Shown: piece after piece, positions 7,908 through 16,238 of the stretch
Numbering within the stretch: position 1 is the first letter of the stretch
How the letters are laid out: each line of letters starts with the position of its first letter
NCBI RefSeq assembly: GCF_008329535.1
Contig: NZ_NPKR01000003.1
Coordinates: 124,001 to 188,000, forward strand
Direction: 5' to 3'
Source of the DNA: Mycolicibacterium sp. P1-18
GTDB lineage: Bacteria > Actinomycetota > Actinomycetes > Mycobacteriales > Mycobacteriaceae
DNA: 64,000 nucleotides
The notes under the pieces: model-generated
The model's input: the letters and a program-made list of their open reading frames with translations, nothing else
Database searches by the model: none
What the model was told of the DNA's origin: nothing
Program-made: the position numbers and the translations under genes

Positions 7908-8684
7908 TTACATGCGCCCGCCGGAGGCGTCGAGCGTGGCTCCGGTGATGTACGAGGCGTCCGGCGAGAGCAGGAACGCGGCGATCGCGGCGATCTCGCC
8001 GGGGTCGGCGCGGCGCCCCAACGCGTAGACCGCCTTCACGATGTTCTCGGGTGCGACGCCACGCAACGAGGGCGGGGTGTAGCTCGCGGCGTGCGTCGCC
8101 GCCATGTCGGTCGCGGTCCCGCCCGGCGCGATCGCGTTGATCGAGATTCCCCGCTCGGCCAGTTCCGGTGCAAGGTTGAGCACCATCGCCGACACCGCGG
8201 CCTTGCTCGCCGCGTAGAGGGTGTGTTGGTACACCGCGATGCGGGCGCTGACCGACGACATGAGCAAGATGCGGCCGCCCGCGCCCATCGCGGCTGCGGC
8301 GGCCTGGGTGGCGAACAGTTGGCCGGCCACGTTGATCCCGAAGACGCGGGTGACGTCGGCGGCGGTGATCGACGCGAGCGCGCCGAAGTGCTCGACGCCC
8401 GCGTTGCTCGCCAGCAGGTCCAGGCCGCCGAATTCGGCGACGACGCGATTCACCAGTTCGTGGGTCTGCTCGGGGTCGGACACGTCGGCACGGAAGGCCA
8501 CCGCACGATGACCCGCGTCGGTGAGTTCACCCACCAGCGCGTCGGCGGACGCGGCGTCCGCGACGTAGTTGACGGCCACCTCGGCGCCGTCGGCCGCCAG
8601 TCGGCGGGCGATGGCGGCGCCGATGCCTCGGCCCCCTCCGGTGATCAGGGCGCGCTTGCCTGCCAGTCGTCCGGGTTCGGTCAT
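7908..8684 (-). CDS. SDR family oxidoreductase
   Basis: 258 residues; ATG 8684 with GGAGG eight bases upstream. Classical SDR: cofactor motif GGGRGIG at 16-22, SNAG at about 93-96, catalytic Ser in LMSSVSARIA, Tyr157-x-x-x-Lys161 (YAASK), and the C-terminal FLLSPDASYITGATLDASGG. The acceptor for NAD versus NADP cannot be settled. Probably co-transcribed with the membrane protein gene at 8738-9214, 53 bases upstream, and thereby under the repeated TAGC-GCTA sites before that gene. Confidence 0.9.
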   Translation of the reverse strand: MTEPGRLAGKRALITGGGRGIGAAIARRLAADGAEVAVNYVADAASADALVGELTDAGHRAVAFRADVSDPEQTHELVNRVVAEFGGLDLLASNAGVEHFGALASITAADVTRVFGINVAGQLFATQAAAAAMGAGGRILLMSSVSARIAVYQHTLYAASKAAVSAMVLNLAPELAERGISINAIAPGGTATDMAATHAASYTPPSLRGVAPENIVKAVYALGRRADPGEIAAIAAFLLSPDASYITGATLDASGGRM

Positions 8685-8737
8685 GTTTGCTGCCTCCATG
8701 TCGTCGGATGAGATGCGTGGTGTTGGTTGACGGCGGT

Positions 8738-9214
8738 TCACGCGAGGAGCACCGCGCAGAGGGCGGCGACCGCCAGCCCCTGCAGCCCTGCGCGAGCGCC
8801 GATGATCGAGTCCCACTTCGCCTGCAGCGCACGACCGTTGGCGAGGGTGCGGTCGGCGTCGGCCGCCGCGGTCAGTTGCCGGTTGACCGGTGCGCTCACC
8901 CCCAGATAGAGCGCCAGCCACACCAGCAGAGCGGCCAGTGCGGTGCCGGCCGCCACGGTCTGCGTCCACTGCCCGGCGACCGCCGCCAACACCGCGCTGG
9001 TGGCCGCGGCGACGACGCCGAGCACGCCGGGCAGCGGCATGCGACGGTCGCCGTAGCGATGCACGCTGCCCATGACGGCGACCATCGCGTCGTCGGAGAC
9101 CGACGACAGGGCCGGCCGGAGCACGATCGCGCAGAACACGTCGGTTCCGTAGACCACCGCCGTACCGAGCAGTGCGATCAGCGCGGTGGCACGGGCGAAG
9201 TCGTCGACGGTCAT
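8738..9214 (-). CDS. DUF1772 (anthrone oxygenase-like) membrane protein
   Basis: 158 residues with four predicted membrane helices (about 9-33, 62-84, 85-106, 140-157). The loop APVNRQL near 112 and the tryptophan in LQAKWDSIIGARA are hallmarks of the DUF1772 family, related to noranthrone oxygenases, which act without metal or cofactor on polycyclic substrates; the bacterial members are mostly uncharacterised. ATG 9214 with GAGGAGAC upstream. First gene of a likely two-gene operon with the SDR; oxygenase plus dehydrogenase would fit detoxification of a hydrophobic compound. Confidence 0.75.
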   Translation of the reverse strand: MTVDDFARATALIALLGTAVVYGTDVFCAIVLRPALSSVSDDAMVAVMGSVHRYGDRRMPLPGVLGVVAAATSAVLAAVAGQWTQTVAAGTALAALLVWLALYLGVSAPVNRQLTAAADADRTLANGRALQAKWDSIIGARAGLQGLAVAALCAVLLA

Positions 9215-9237
9215 GAGCAGGTCTCCTCGGGTCGTGT

Positions 9238-9302
9238 GCTAGCAACGCTAACCCTCTGCCCTAAACGTGTCAATAGCGGCGCTAGCCGTCATAGCGGCGA
9301 TA
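9238..9302. promoter_or_regulatory. Three TAGC-N3-GCTA repeats in divergent promoter region
   Basis: Between the DUF1772 gene (start 9214) and the cupin gene (start 9346) lie TAGC-AAC-GCTA at 9240-9250, TAGC-GGC-GCTA at 9274-9284 and the one-mismatch copy TAGC-GGC-GATA at 9292-9302. Centres are 34 and 18 bases apart. This looks like a repressor-binding array, but no TetR or similar gene lies next to it, so the regulator would be encoded elsewhere or be the LysR at 9844. Confidence 0.5.
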
Positions 9303-9345
9303 TTGTGCGGCAGTGCGTCACGGTCCGAAGGGCTACCGTCGAGCC

Positions 9346-9804
9346 ATGCCCGAGTCCGACGGTTTCCACCCCGACTTCCCGAACGACGCTGCGCAGCGCC
9401 CTCCCCGCAACCGCGTACGACACGTCAAGTCCACCGACCTCGATGCCACGACCGCTCAAACCGACGGCATGCAGCGCTTCGCCGCGCTGAGCGGAGCCAC
9501 CGTGGGCAGCGAGAAGCTGTGGATGGGAGAGACCATCGCGGCTCCCGGCATGTCCTCGGCCAACCATCACCACGGCGAGTCGGAGACCATGATCTTCGTC
9601 CGCAGCGGTCACCCCGAGTTCGTATTCCTCGACGGGGACGACGAGGTCCGGGTGCGCACCGACCCCGGTGACTACGTCTTCGTCCCGCCGCATCTGCCGC
9701 ACCGCGAGGAGAACCCGGACCCCACCACGCCGGCCGAACTGGTGATCGCGCGCAGCAGCCAGGAAGCCATCGTCGTCAACCTGCCGGCGTTGTACGCGCT
9801 CTGA
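9346..9804 (+). CDS. Cupin domain protein
   Basis: 152 residues from ATG 9346 (MPESDGF). The cupin motif 1 is near residues 70-85 (MSSANHHHGESETMIFV, with three consecutive His and a Glu as metal ligands) and motif 2 near 104-120 (DPGDYVFVPPHLPHREEN). A single small cupin barrel that could bind a metal; family members range from isomerases and dioxygenases to sensors, so no reaction is assigned. It precedes a LysR gene by 39 bases in the same direction. An upstream in-frame start at 9313 is closer to the repeat array. Confidence 0.8.
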   Translation: MPESDGFHPDFPNDAAQRPPRNRVRHVKSTDLDATTAQTDGMQRFAALSGATVGSEKLWMGETIAAPGMSSANHHHGESETMIFVRSGHPEFVFLDGDDEVRVRTDPGDYVFVPPHLPHREENPDPTTPAELVIARSSQEAIVVNLPALYAL

Positions 9805-9843
9805 GGCCGCCCTCGGGCCGGCGCCCAGCGGCATACTGAGTGA

Positions 9844-10770
9844 ATGTCAGCCCTGTCCGGACGCTCGGCGAAGGACCTCGACCTGCGCAAGGTGCGCTAC
9901 TTCGTCGCCCTCGCCGAGGAGCTGAACTACCGGGCGGCCGCCGAACGGCTGCATCTCGCCCAGCCCGTCCTCAGTCGTCAGATCCGGACGCTGGAACACG
10001 AGCTGGGGGCACAGCTCTTCATCCGGGACACGACCGGAACGCGGCTCACGGCCGCCGGCGAACAGCTGCTCGAGGACGCGGTGCTGCTGCTGACCAACGT
10101 CGACGGCATCCGACGCCGGGTTACGGCCGCCGCGAAGGACGCGCGCACCTTCACCGTCGGATTCATGCCGGGACTGACGATTACCTTCGCCATCCGCGCA
10201 CTCGGCAACGCGCACCCCGACGTGTCGGTGGAGGTGCTGCGGACCGACTGGATCGACCAGGTCCGCGTGCTCCACGAGGGCCGGGCGGACGTCGGCTTCG
10301 TCCGGATGCCGATCGACCTGACCGGTTTGTCCACGGTGAGCCTCTTCTCCGAACCCCACGTCGCCGTCGTGCCCGTGTCGCACCCACTGGCCGGGCGCGA
10401 GACGATCGGCATCGGTGAGCTCGCCGCCGACGTGCTGCTGCAAAACCCCGACACCGTCCCGGAGTGGAAGGCCGTCCAACCCAATCCGAGGTACCGAGGA
10501 CCGTCGCCGGCCGCCCGCAACGTGGAGGAGAAGCTCGAATGGGTTGCGGGCGGCCGGGGGTTCAGCCTGCTCCCGCAGTCGGTGGCGAATTACTACCGGC
10601 GACCCGACGTCGTGCCGTTGTCGTTGAGCGACGTGTCGTCCAACGAGGTGCGGCTGGCATGGCTCAGCGACCGCGGCTCCGCGATGCTCGACGACTTCGT
10701 CCGTGTGGTCGAAGACCGCTTCGCCGCCGAACAGCACCATCCGGTGCCGTCGTCTGGCGCGCTGCGCTGA
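9844..10770 (+). CDS. LysR family transcriptional regulator
   Basis: 308 residues. N-terminal winged HTH at about 12-75 (LDLRKVRYFVALAEELNYRA with AAAERLHLAQPVLSRQIRTLE), then a periplasmic-binding-like effector domain from about 100 (TFTVGFMPGLTITFAI). The AEELNYRAAAERLHLAQPVLSR type is common among regulators of aromatic or small-acid catabolism. It follows the cupin gene and may regulate it or the SDR at 10986; the effector is unknown. Confidence 0.9.
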   Translation: MSALSGRSAKDLDLRKVRYFVALAEELNYRAAAERLHLAQPVLSRQIRTLEHELGAQLFIRDTTGTRLTAAGEQLLEDAVLLLTNVDGIRRRVTAAAKDARTFTVGFMPGLTITFAIRALGNAHPDVSVEVLRTDWIDQVRVLHEGRADVGFVRMPIDLTGLSTVSLFSEPHVAVVPVSHPLAGRETIGIGELAADVLLQNPDTVPEWKAVQPNPRYRGPSPAARNVEEKLEWVAGGRGFSLLPQSVANYYRRPDVVPLSLSDVSSNEVRLAWLSDRGSAMLDDFVRVVEDRFAAEQHHPVPSSGALR

Positions 10771-10881
10771 CCTCTCGGCTACCCCACGACGCGCACGGAA
10801 CCATGTGAGCAGGTCACCAATATTGCTGTCTAGCAACGCGTTCTGACTCCACTCGATTCCGCCCTGGTGCGCGGGCAACTG

Positions 10882-10902
10882 CTGATACCCGTTGGGTATC
10901 AG
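10882..10902. promoter_or_regulatory. 21-bp palindrome upstream of SDR gene
   Basis: Perfect 9-bp arms CTGATACCC and GGGTATCAG around GTT, 84 bases before the SDR start at 10986. The inner TACCC/GGGTA arms recall CsoR/RicR-type copper-sensor operators, but the spacing is not identical to the RicR site I know (N5 type) and no such regulator is nearby. A TetR- or LysR-type operator is equally possible. Confidence 0.55.
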
Positions 10903-10985
10903 GATGGACGCAATAGGTCTTGGACCGACCGCGGGCGCCGCAGGCATCGTGGATGCCGACGTCATCGAGGAAGGGACACGCGAAG

Positions 10986-11756
10986 ATGGCACGGATCTTC
11001 ATCACCGGATCAACCGACGGCCTGGGACTGATGGCGGCACGCCTGCTGTCCGAGGGCGGGCACCTGGTCACCCTGCACGCCCGAACTGCGGAGCGCGCCG
11101 ACGAGGCCACGGCAGAACTGCCGGCCGCCGAGGGCGCCGTCATAGGGGACGTGTCGTCGATCGACCAGATGCGGTCGGTCGCCGAACAAGCCGCGCGGAC
11201 TGGACCTTTCGACGCGGTGATCCACAACGTCGGACTCGGCTTCCAGGCCCCGCAGCGATCGGCCACCGTCGACGGCCTGTCGCGCACCTTCGCCGTGAAC
11301 GTGCTGGCGCCGTACGTCATCTCCGCATCGATGCCCCGACCCGGCCGGTCGATCTACCTGAGCTCGGTGTTGCACCGGGAGGGCACGTTCGACATGGACG
11401 ACCCGCAGTGGACCGGCCGTCCGTGGGACGGCAACCAGGCCTACTCCGACAGCAAGCTCCTCGACCTGATGCTGGCGTTCGGCGTCGCCCGCCGGTGGCC
11501 GGACGTGTTCGTCAATTCCGTTGAGCCCGGGTGGGTTCCGACCAAGCTGGGAGGCGCCGACGCCACCGACGACCTCGAGTCGGGTCCGGTGACCCAGGCA
11601 TGGCTGGCGGTCAGCGACGATCCGGAGGCAAAGGTGACCGGACAGCACTTCTATCACCAAAGGCCCGCCGACATTCATCCCGACGCGCGGTCGGTGGAGA
11701 AGCAGGACGCTCTGCTCGACTATTGCGCGAGCCTGTCCGACGTGAAACTTCCGTAA
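10986..11756 (+). CDS. SDR family NAD(P)-binding protein
   Basis: 256 residues from ATG 10986, with GAGGAAGGG upstream; the longer frame from 10920 lacks a site. Cofactor loop GSTDGLG at 7-13, HNVG near 82, Ser in YLSSVLHREG, and YSDSK as the Tyr-x-x-x-Lys pair near 150. The insertion TFDMDDPQWTGRPWDGNQ before the catalytic Tyr is seen in retinol-dehydrogenase/WWOX-like SDRs rather than FabG types. Substrate unknown. It is the first gene after the strong palindrome at 10882. Confidence 0.85.
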   Translation: MARIFITGSTDGLGLMAARLLSEGGHLVTLHARTAERADEATAELPAAEGAVIGDVSSIDQMRSVAEQAARTGPFDAVIHNVGLGFQAPQRSATVDGLSRTFAVNVLAPYVISASMPRPGRSIYLSSVLHREGTFDMDDPQWTGRPWDGNQAYSDSKLLDLMLAFGVARRWPDVFVNSVEPGWVPTKLGGADATDDLESGPVTQAWLAVSDDPEAKVTGQHFYHQRPADIHPDARSVEKQDALLDYCASLSDVKLP

Positions 11757-11788
11757 TGACAGTGACGGTGGAGCCGCGCTACCTACGT

Positions 11789-12697
11789 TCAGCCGTCGCC
11801 GCCGTCGGCCGGTTCGAACTGCAAGGCGTCGACGAACAGGGCGATGTCGCGGCGCCGGGAGATCGCCGGCCACACCACCCAGGTGCGCCGAATGAGCGGA
11901 TGACCCGACAGCGGATACCAACTCACCTCGTCGGGCATCGGCTGTGACCAGTGCGGCGGCGCCAGGGCGAAGGCGCGGCCGGAGGTGACCGCCGCCAGCT
12001 TCACCTCCGCGATCAGGTGTTCCCCGGCCGGTGCCTCCGCCCCGGGGTTCAGCCCGTGGCTGCGCAGGATCGCGGTGAGCTCGTCGAACCAGGCCGGGCT
12101 GCCGTTGCGAGGGAACCCGACCCACTCGAGGCCTGCGAGCGCATCCAGTCGGACGCCGCGACCGGTGAGCAACGGCTCGGCTCGGTTGCGGGCCAACAGC
12201 ACTCCCAACCGCTCCTCCGCTGCGAGTGTTGCGTCGAGGTCGGGCCCGGTGGGCCGCTCCCGCACCAACCCGACGTCGAGCTCCCCCATGCGGAGGGCGT
12301 CGAGTTGGGCGGCGGTCGACGCGTGCCGGGCTTGAACGCGGGTCTCGGGGTGCGCGGCGCCCAGGGTGGCCAACGGTCCGGGGAGCAGGTCGGGTGGCAA
12401 CTCGAGGGGTATCCCGAGCCGCAGAACCTCCCCGGGTGGGTCGTGCCGGGCCAGGGCGGTCATGGCTTGGTCGTGCCGGGCCAGGACGGCGCGAGATTCC
12501 GAGAGCAGAGTGGTTCCGGCATCGGTGAGCGTGATGCCGGTGCGGTGCCGCACCAGCAGGTCGAACCCGAGCCGGCGCTCCAGGGCCACCATCGCCTGCG
12601 ACAGTGCGGGCTGGCTGATGTGCAGACGACGCGCGGCCGCGGTGACGCTGCCCTCCTCCACCACCGCGATGAACATTCGCATCTCCCGGAGTTCCAC
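11789..12697 (-). CDS. LysR family transcriptional regulator
   Basis: 302 residues. HTH in the first 60 residues (MELREMRMFIAVVEEGSV with AAARRLHISQPALSQAMVALE), effector domain from about 90 (VLRLGIPLELPPDLLPGPLA). It is divergent from the gene at 12820, with a LysR-like box at 12721-12737 between them. That arrangement makes it the likely activator of the five-gene catabolic run 12820-17147, responding to a pathway substrate or intermediate. Its 3' end converges on the SDR gene ending at 11756. Confidence 0.9.
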   Translation of the reverse strand: MELREMRMFIAVVEEGSVTAAARRLHISQPALSQAMVALERRLGFDLLVRHRTGITLTDAGTTLLSESRAVLARHDQAMTALARHDPPGEVLRLGIPLELPPDLLPGPLATLGAAHPETRVQARHASTAAQLDALRMGELDVGLVRERPTGPDLDATLAAEERLGVLLARNRAEPLLTGRGVRLDALAGLEWVGFPRNGSPAWFDELTAILRSHGLNPGAEAPAGEHLIAEVKLAAVTSGRAFALAPPHWSQPMPDEVSWYPLSGHPLIRRTWVVWPAISRRRDIALFVDALQFEPADGGDG

Positions 12698-12720
12698 CCG
12701 CCCATCACACCACCTGCGTC

Positions 12721-12737
12721 CATAAGCGTGTCCTATG
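12721..12737. promoter_or_regulatory. LysR-type box candidate
   Basis: Imperfect inverted repeat CATAAG-CGTGT-CCTATG (five of six arm positions match) placed 24 bases upstream of the LysR start and 83 before the start of the gene at 12820. It fits the interrupted-dyad T-N11-A form of LysR sites. Confidence 0.45.
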
Positions 12738-12819
12738 CCGACCGTTGCGACCGGTATGCGTCGGAGCGCGCGTTGCGCCGCCCCGTCGCGTTGAGTCAGG
12801 GGTGTCGAAGGGAAACACC

Positions 12820-13611
12820 ATGATTGGCAACGCGATCACCGCCGAGACGGCTGACTGGCTGGCCGCGGTCGACGACAGTTCGGCCCGCCTCCGGGACCTC
12901 GTCGGCGACATGGGCGACGCGGATCTCGGCGCGCCGTCGTACGCCAAGGGATGGAGCGTCGCGCAGGTGCTGTCACACCTCGGCAGCGCCGCCGAGATCG
13001 GCACCGTCCTGCTGCGGCGCGGCCTCGACGGCGACGACTCGGCGCCCACGCCCGCCGACACGGGACCCGTATGGGACCGGTGGAATGCGATGTCGTCACC
13101 GGATCAACGCGCTCAGTGGGTCGACGCCGACGCCACCCACCGAGAGACACTGCGCGCCGCGGCGGACCTGCCGGTGCGGGTTCCCTACTTCGCCGGCCTG
13201 CTCACCGTGCGGGACTACGCCGGATACCGGCTCTCCGAACAGTCCGTCCACGGGTGGGACGTCGCGGTCGCGACCGATCCCGGCGCCGCCATCGCACCGG
13301 CGGAGGTCAGCCTGCTGTGGCAGCGGCTGGACCTCGTCGCCACGCGATTCCGAGCCCCCGACGTCCTGGCACGTCTGTCGCCGTCTCAGCTCGAGGTGCG
13401 GACGACCTCCCCGGACGGCGTGTACTGCCTGACCCTCGGTGCCGAACTGCATCTGTTGCCCTGCGAGCCTGCCGAGCCGTCGGCGACCCTGCGCGGCAGC
13501 TCGGAGGCGGTCCTGCGCCTGGTCTACGGGCGCTTACGTGACGTCGACGGCGTCACCGCCGACGGCTCGGTCACCCTCCACGACGCCCAAGCGTTGTTCC
13601 CCGGTTACTAA
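12820..13611 (+). CDS. Maleylpyruvate isomerase-fold (DinB_2/TIGR03083) protein
   Basis: 263 residues from ATG 12820 with GAAGGG upstream. Four-helix DinB-like domain: the first metal histidine in WSVAQVLSHLGSAAEI (about 53) and the E-x-x-x-H-x-x-D pattern in LSEQSVHGWDVAVA (about 140-150), then a C-terminal alpha/beta tail. Relatives are mycothiol-dependent isomerases or transferases. First gene of a same-strand series running to 17147; a thiol-dependent step or detoxification in that pathway is an inference. A related protein is encoded at 26467. Confidence 0.75.
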   Translation: MIGNAITAETADWLAAVDDSSARLRDLVGDMGDADLGAPSYAKGWSVAQVLSHLGSAAEIGTVLLRRGLDGDDSAPTPADTGPVWDRWNAMSSPDQRAQWVDADATHRETLRAAADLPVRVPYFAGLLTVRDYAGYRLSEQSVHGWDVAVATDPGAAIAPAEVSLLWQRLDLVATRFRAPDVLARLSPSQLEVRTTSPDGVYCLTLGAELHLLPCEPAEPSATLRGSSEAVLRLVYGRLRDVDGVTADGSVTLHDAQALFPGY

Positions 13612-13654
13612 ACCCTCTCCGCTTCAACCACATCCACCAAGAAGGAGCACCACC

Positions 13655-14413
13655 ATGTCCACCCCCTCGTACTTCACCCGCTATGAGAACCTCGCCTTCG
13701 AGCGCACCGACGACGGTGTCCTGACGATGCGGTTCCACACCAACGGCGGCCCCGTCACCTTCACCGGACAGACGCACGAGGACCTGCCCGAGGCCCTCGA
13801 GGACATCGCCCTCGACACCGACAACCACGCGCTGGTCCTGACCGGCACCGGTGACGCGTTCATGAACGACATCGACGGCGACAGCCTCGGCGAGATCTTC
13901 AAACCGCTTGTCTGGGAGAAGATTCGCCGCGAGGGGCTCGCCGTGCTGCAGCGGCTCCTGAGCCTGCCCATTCCCGTGGTCGGCGTCGCCAACGGTCCAG
14001 CCACGGTGCACTCGGAATACCTTCTGCTGACCGACGTTCACATCGCCTCCGACCGCGCGACCTATGGCGACTTCCCGCATCCCGCGTTCGGCATCACGGC
14101 CGGCGACGGTCTGCAGGTGGTCTGGGAGGAGATCGCCGGCACCGCCCGGGCGAAGTGGCTGCTGTGGACCCGTGAGACGATCGACGCCGCCACCGCGGAA
14201 CGCTGGGGCGTGGTCAACGAAGTCGTCGAGCACGACCGCGCCTACGCCCGTGGCCTGGAACTTGCCCGCACCCTGGCAGCCGAGCCCGCTCTGTACCGCT
14301 CGCTGCAGAAGCAGACACTCAACCAGCACCTGCTGCGCCGCGTCATCGAGGGCGTCCCGTTCGGCATGGCCCTGGAAGGCCTGACCGCCGCCGACCTGGC
14401 CTACCGCCAGTGA
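13655..14413 (+). CDS. Crotonase-fold hydrolase resembling 6-oxocamphor hydrolase
   Basis: 252 residues; ATG 13655 after AAGGAG. Enoyl-CoA hydratase/isomerase fold, but the sequence follows 6-oxocamphor hydrolase (OCH, a retro-Claisen beta-diketone hydrolase of Rhodococcus) from memory: YENLAFER start, VLTGTGDAFMNDID, and His41, His119, His142, Asp151, Glu241 fall three or four positions from the OCH catalytic residues His45, His122, His145, Asp154, Glu244. OCH opens a C-C bond of a cyclic diketone without CoA. I infer a similar ring-opening step here. Its stop overlaps the GTG start of the next SDR gene, so translation is coupled. Confidence 0.75.
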   Translation: MSTPSYFTRYENLAFERTDDGVLTMRFHTNGGPVTFTGQTHEDLPEALEDIALDTDNHALVLTGTGDAFMNDIDGDSLGEIFKPLVWEKIRREGLAVLQRLLSLPIPVVGVANGPATVHSEYLLLTDVHIASDRATYGDFPHPAFGITAGDGLQVVWEEIAGTARAKWLLWTRETIDAATAERWGVVNEVVEHDRAYARGLELARTLAAEPALYRSLQKQTLNQHLLRRVIEGVPFGMALEGLTAADLAYRQ

Positions 14414-15138
14414 GCGGGTCAGTCGGCAGGCGTGTCGTCATCACGGGCGCCTCCAAGGGAATTGGGCTGGAACTGTCTAGGGTGCTCGCCGATGCGGGGC
14501 ACCATCCCGTCGGCATCGCACGCACCGCACCGACGGAGTTCCCCGGCACGTTCGTCGCCGCCGACCTGGGTGACCGTCAGCAGACCGCGGACGCGCTCGC
14601 CGAGATCCTCGGCACGGGTCCGGTCGACGCCCTGGTCAACAACGTCGGGCTGGTCCGCCCGGCCAGGCTGGGCATGGTCGACCTCGACGATCTCGCCGCG
14701 GTGTTCGACGTCAACGTCCGCGTGGCCGTCCAGGCCGCGCAAGCGGTGCTGCCCGGCATGCTCGCCACGGGCTGGGGCCGGATCGTCAACATCACCAGCC
14801 TGGTGACCGTCGGGATGGCGGAGCGCACGGCCTACGGTTCCGCCAAGGCTGCCCTGGAGTTCTGCACCCGCGCTTGGGCTGCCGAACTCGCCGAGAGCGG
14901 TGTGACGGTGAACGCGGTCGCCCCCGGGCCCACCGAAACCGAATTGTTCCGCGCCAACAACGCGCCGGGATCCGACGGTGAGGCACGCTACCTCGACGCG
15001 GTGCCCATGCGCCGGTTCGGGACCCCGCGCGAGATCGCGTCGGCGGTGGCATACCTGCTGTCCGACGACGCGGCCTTCATCACCGGCCACGTCTTGCGCG
15101 CCGACGGCGGCGGATCGATTGGCGGTGCCCGAGCATGA
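14410..15138 (+). CDS. SDR family oxidoreductase
   Basis: 242 residues from GTG 14410, overlapping the previous stop (GTGA). Cofactor motif GASKGIG at about 13-19, NNVG near 77, ITSLVTVGMAERTAYGSAKAAL with catalytic Ser and Tyr/Lys, and the C-terminal YLLSDDAAFITGHVLRADGG of FabG-like SDRs. In the presumed pathway it would oxidise a ring alcohol to the ketone or diketone that the crotonase-fold hydrolase cleaves. Stop overlaps the next start (ATGA). Confidence 0.9.
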   Translation: MSGSVGRRVVITGASKGIGLELSRVLADAGHHPVGIARTAPTEFPGTFVAADLGDRQQTADALAEILGTGPVDALVNNVGLVRPARLGMVDLDDLAAVFDVNVRVAVQAAQAVLPGMLATGWGRIVNITSLVTVGMAERTAYGSAKAALEFCTRAWAAELAESGVTVNAVAPGPTETELFRANNAPGSDGEARYLDAVPMRRFGTPREIASAVAYLLSDDAAFITGHVLRADGGGSIGGARA

Positions 15139-16142
15139 CCGCTGTCGAACTCAGCGTCGGGCTGCCCCCGACATCGGCGGTGCCGGAGCTCTTCGCGTAC
15201 GCCGAAACCCTCGGCTACGCCCAGGGTTACGTCTTCGACACGGCGTTCCAGGGTGACGACCTCTGGTACCAGTTGCACCGCGCCGCGGAGGCGACGACGA
15301 CGTTGAGGCTGGGGCCCGGCGTGCTGATTCCCTCGCAACGTCACCCGCTGGTCAATGCAGCCCAAACCATGTCGCTGCACGAGCTGGCCCAGGGCCGGGT
15401 GACCACGTCCTTCGGCACCGGGTTCTCCAGCCGCGCCGCCATCGGTCAGCCGCCGATCAGGTGGTCCTACATGGAGGAGTACATCTCCGCCTATCAGTCC
15501 CTGCTCGCCGGAGAGACCGCCGAGTGGGAGGGGTCACCGCTGAAGATGCTGTTACGCGGCACCTCGTGGGAAGACACTCTGCCGCTACACATCCCACTCC
15601 TCATGAGTGGCATGGGGCCCAAGGGGGACGCCGTCTCGCGCCGCCTCGGGGCCGAGGGGATGATCTCGCTGTTCCAGGTCACCCCCACGCAGGCAGCCTA
15701 TGACCGTCGCATCGTCGTGGTCATGGGTACGGTGCTCGACGACGACGAGGCGGTCGACTCGGATCGCGTGTGGGACACCGTGGGCGTGGTCGCGGGCGTC
15801 CAACTCCACTTCGCCTGGACGCTGCAGGGACCCGACGCCGTGCTCGAGATGCCCGGCGGCAAGGAGTGGCTGGAGGTCGTCAACCGGTCCCCCGAACGCG
15901 AACGCCACCTGGCGGTCCACCAGGGCCACCTGATGAGGATGAGCGACGCCGACGCCGCGGCGTGGGCGGCCGGCAGTCACGCACTGCTGCCCGGCAACAC
16001 GCTGACCGGTTCCGTCCGGGACGTGGCCGCTGCGATTCAGGCCCTCGTCGACGCCGGTGCCACCGAGATCCAGTTTCAGCCAACGGGTCCCGACATCCGA
16101 CGTGAGCTGGAGCGCTTCATGGTGGCGGCGCGCCTGGCGTGA
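15135..16142 (+). CDS. LLM class (luciferase-like) flavin monooxygenase
   Basis: 335 residues from ATG 15135, overlapping the SDR stop. TIM-barrel luciferase-like monooxygenase features: the LRLGPGVLIPSQRHPLVNAAQTMSL-type strand and helix, then GRVTTSFGTGFSSRAAIG, a YMEEYISAYQSLLAGE helix, and the C-terminal ALVDAGATEIQFQP segment. Members use FMNH2 or F420; type II Baeyer-Villiger enzymes such as the diketocamphane monooxygenases belong to this superfamily. Cofactor and reaction are not decided by sequence alone, but oxidation of a ring ketone fits the neighbours. Confidence 0.8.
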   Translation: MTAVELSVGLPPTSAVPELFAYAETLGYAQGYVFDTAFQGDDLWYQLHRAAEATTTLRLGPGVLIPSQRHPLVNAAQTMSLHELAQGRVTTSFGTGFSSRAAIGQPPIRWSYMEEYISAYQSLLAGETAEWEGSPLKMLLRGTSWEDTLPLHIPLLMSGMGPKGDAVSRRLGAEGMISLFQVTPTQAAYDRRIVVVMGTVLDDDEAVDSDRVWDTVGVVAGVQLHFAWTLQGPDAVLEMPGGKEWLEVVNRSPERERHLAVHQGHLMRMSDADAAAWAAGSHALLPGNTLTGSVRDVAAAIQALVDAGATEIQFQPTGPDIRRELERFMVAARLA

Positions 16143-16238
16143 CGTCGTGGCTCAGGCCGGCATGAGCGACGAAGACGTCGAACGGTGCCAGGATGTCATG
16201 GCGACGAAGACGACGAACGCCCACGGGAAGGGACATCC

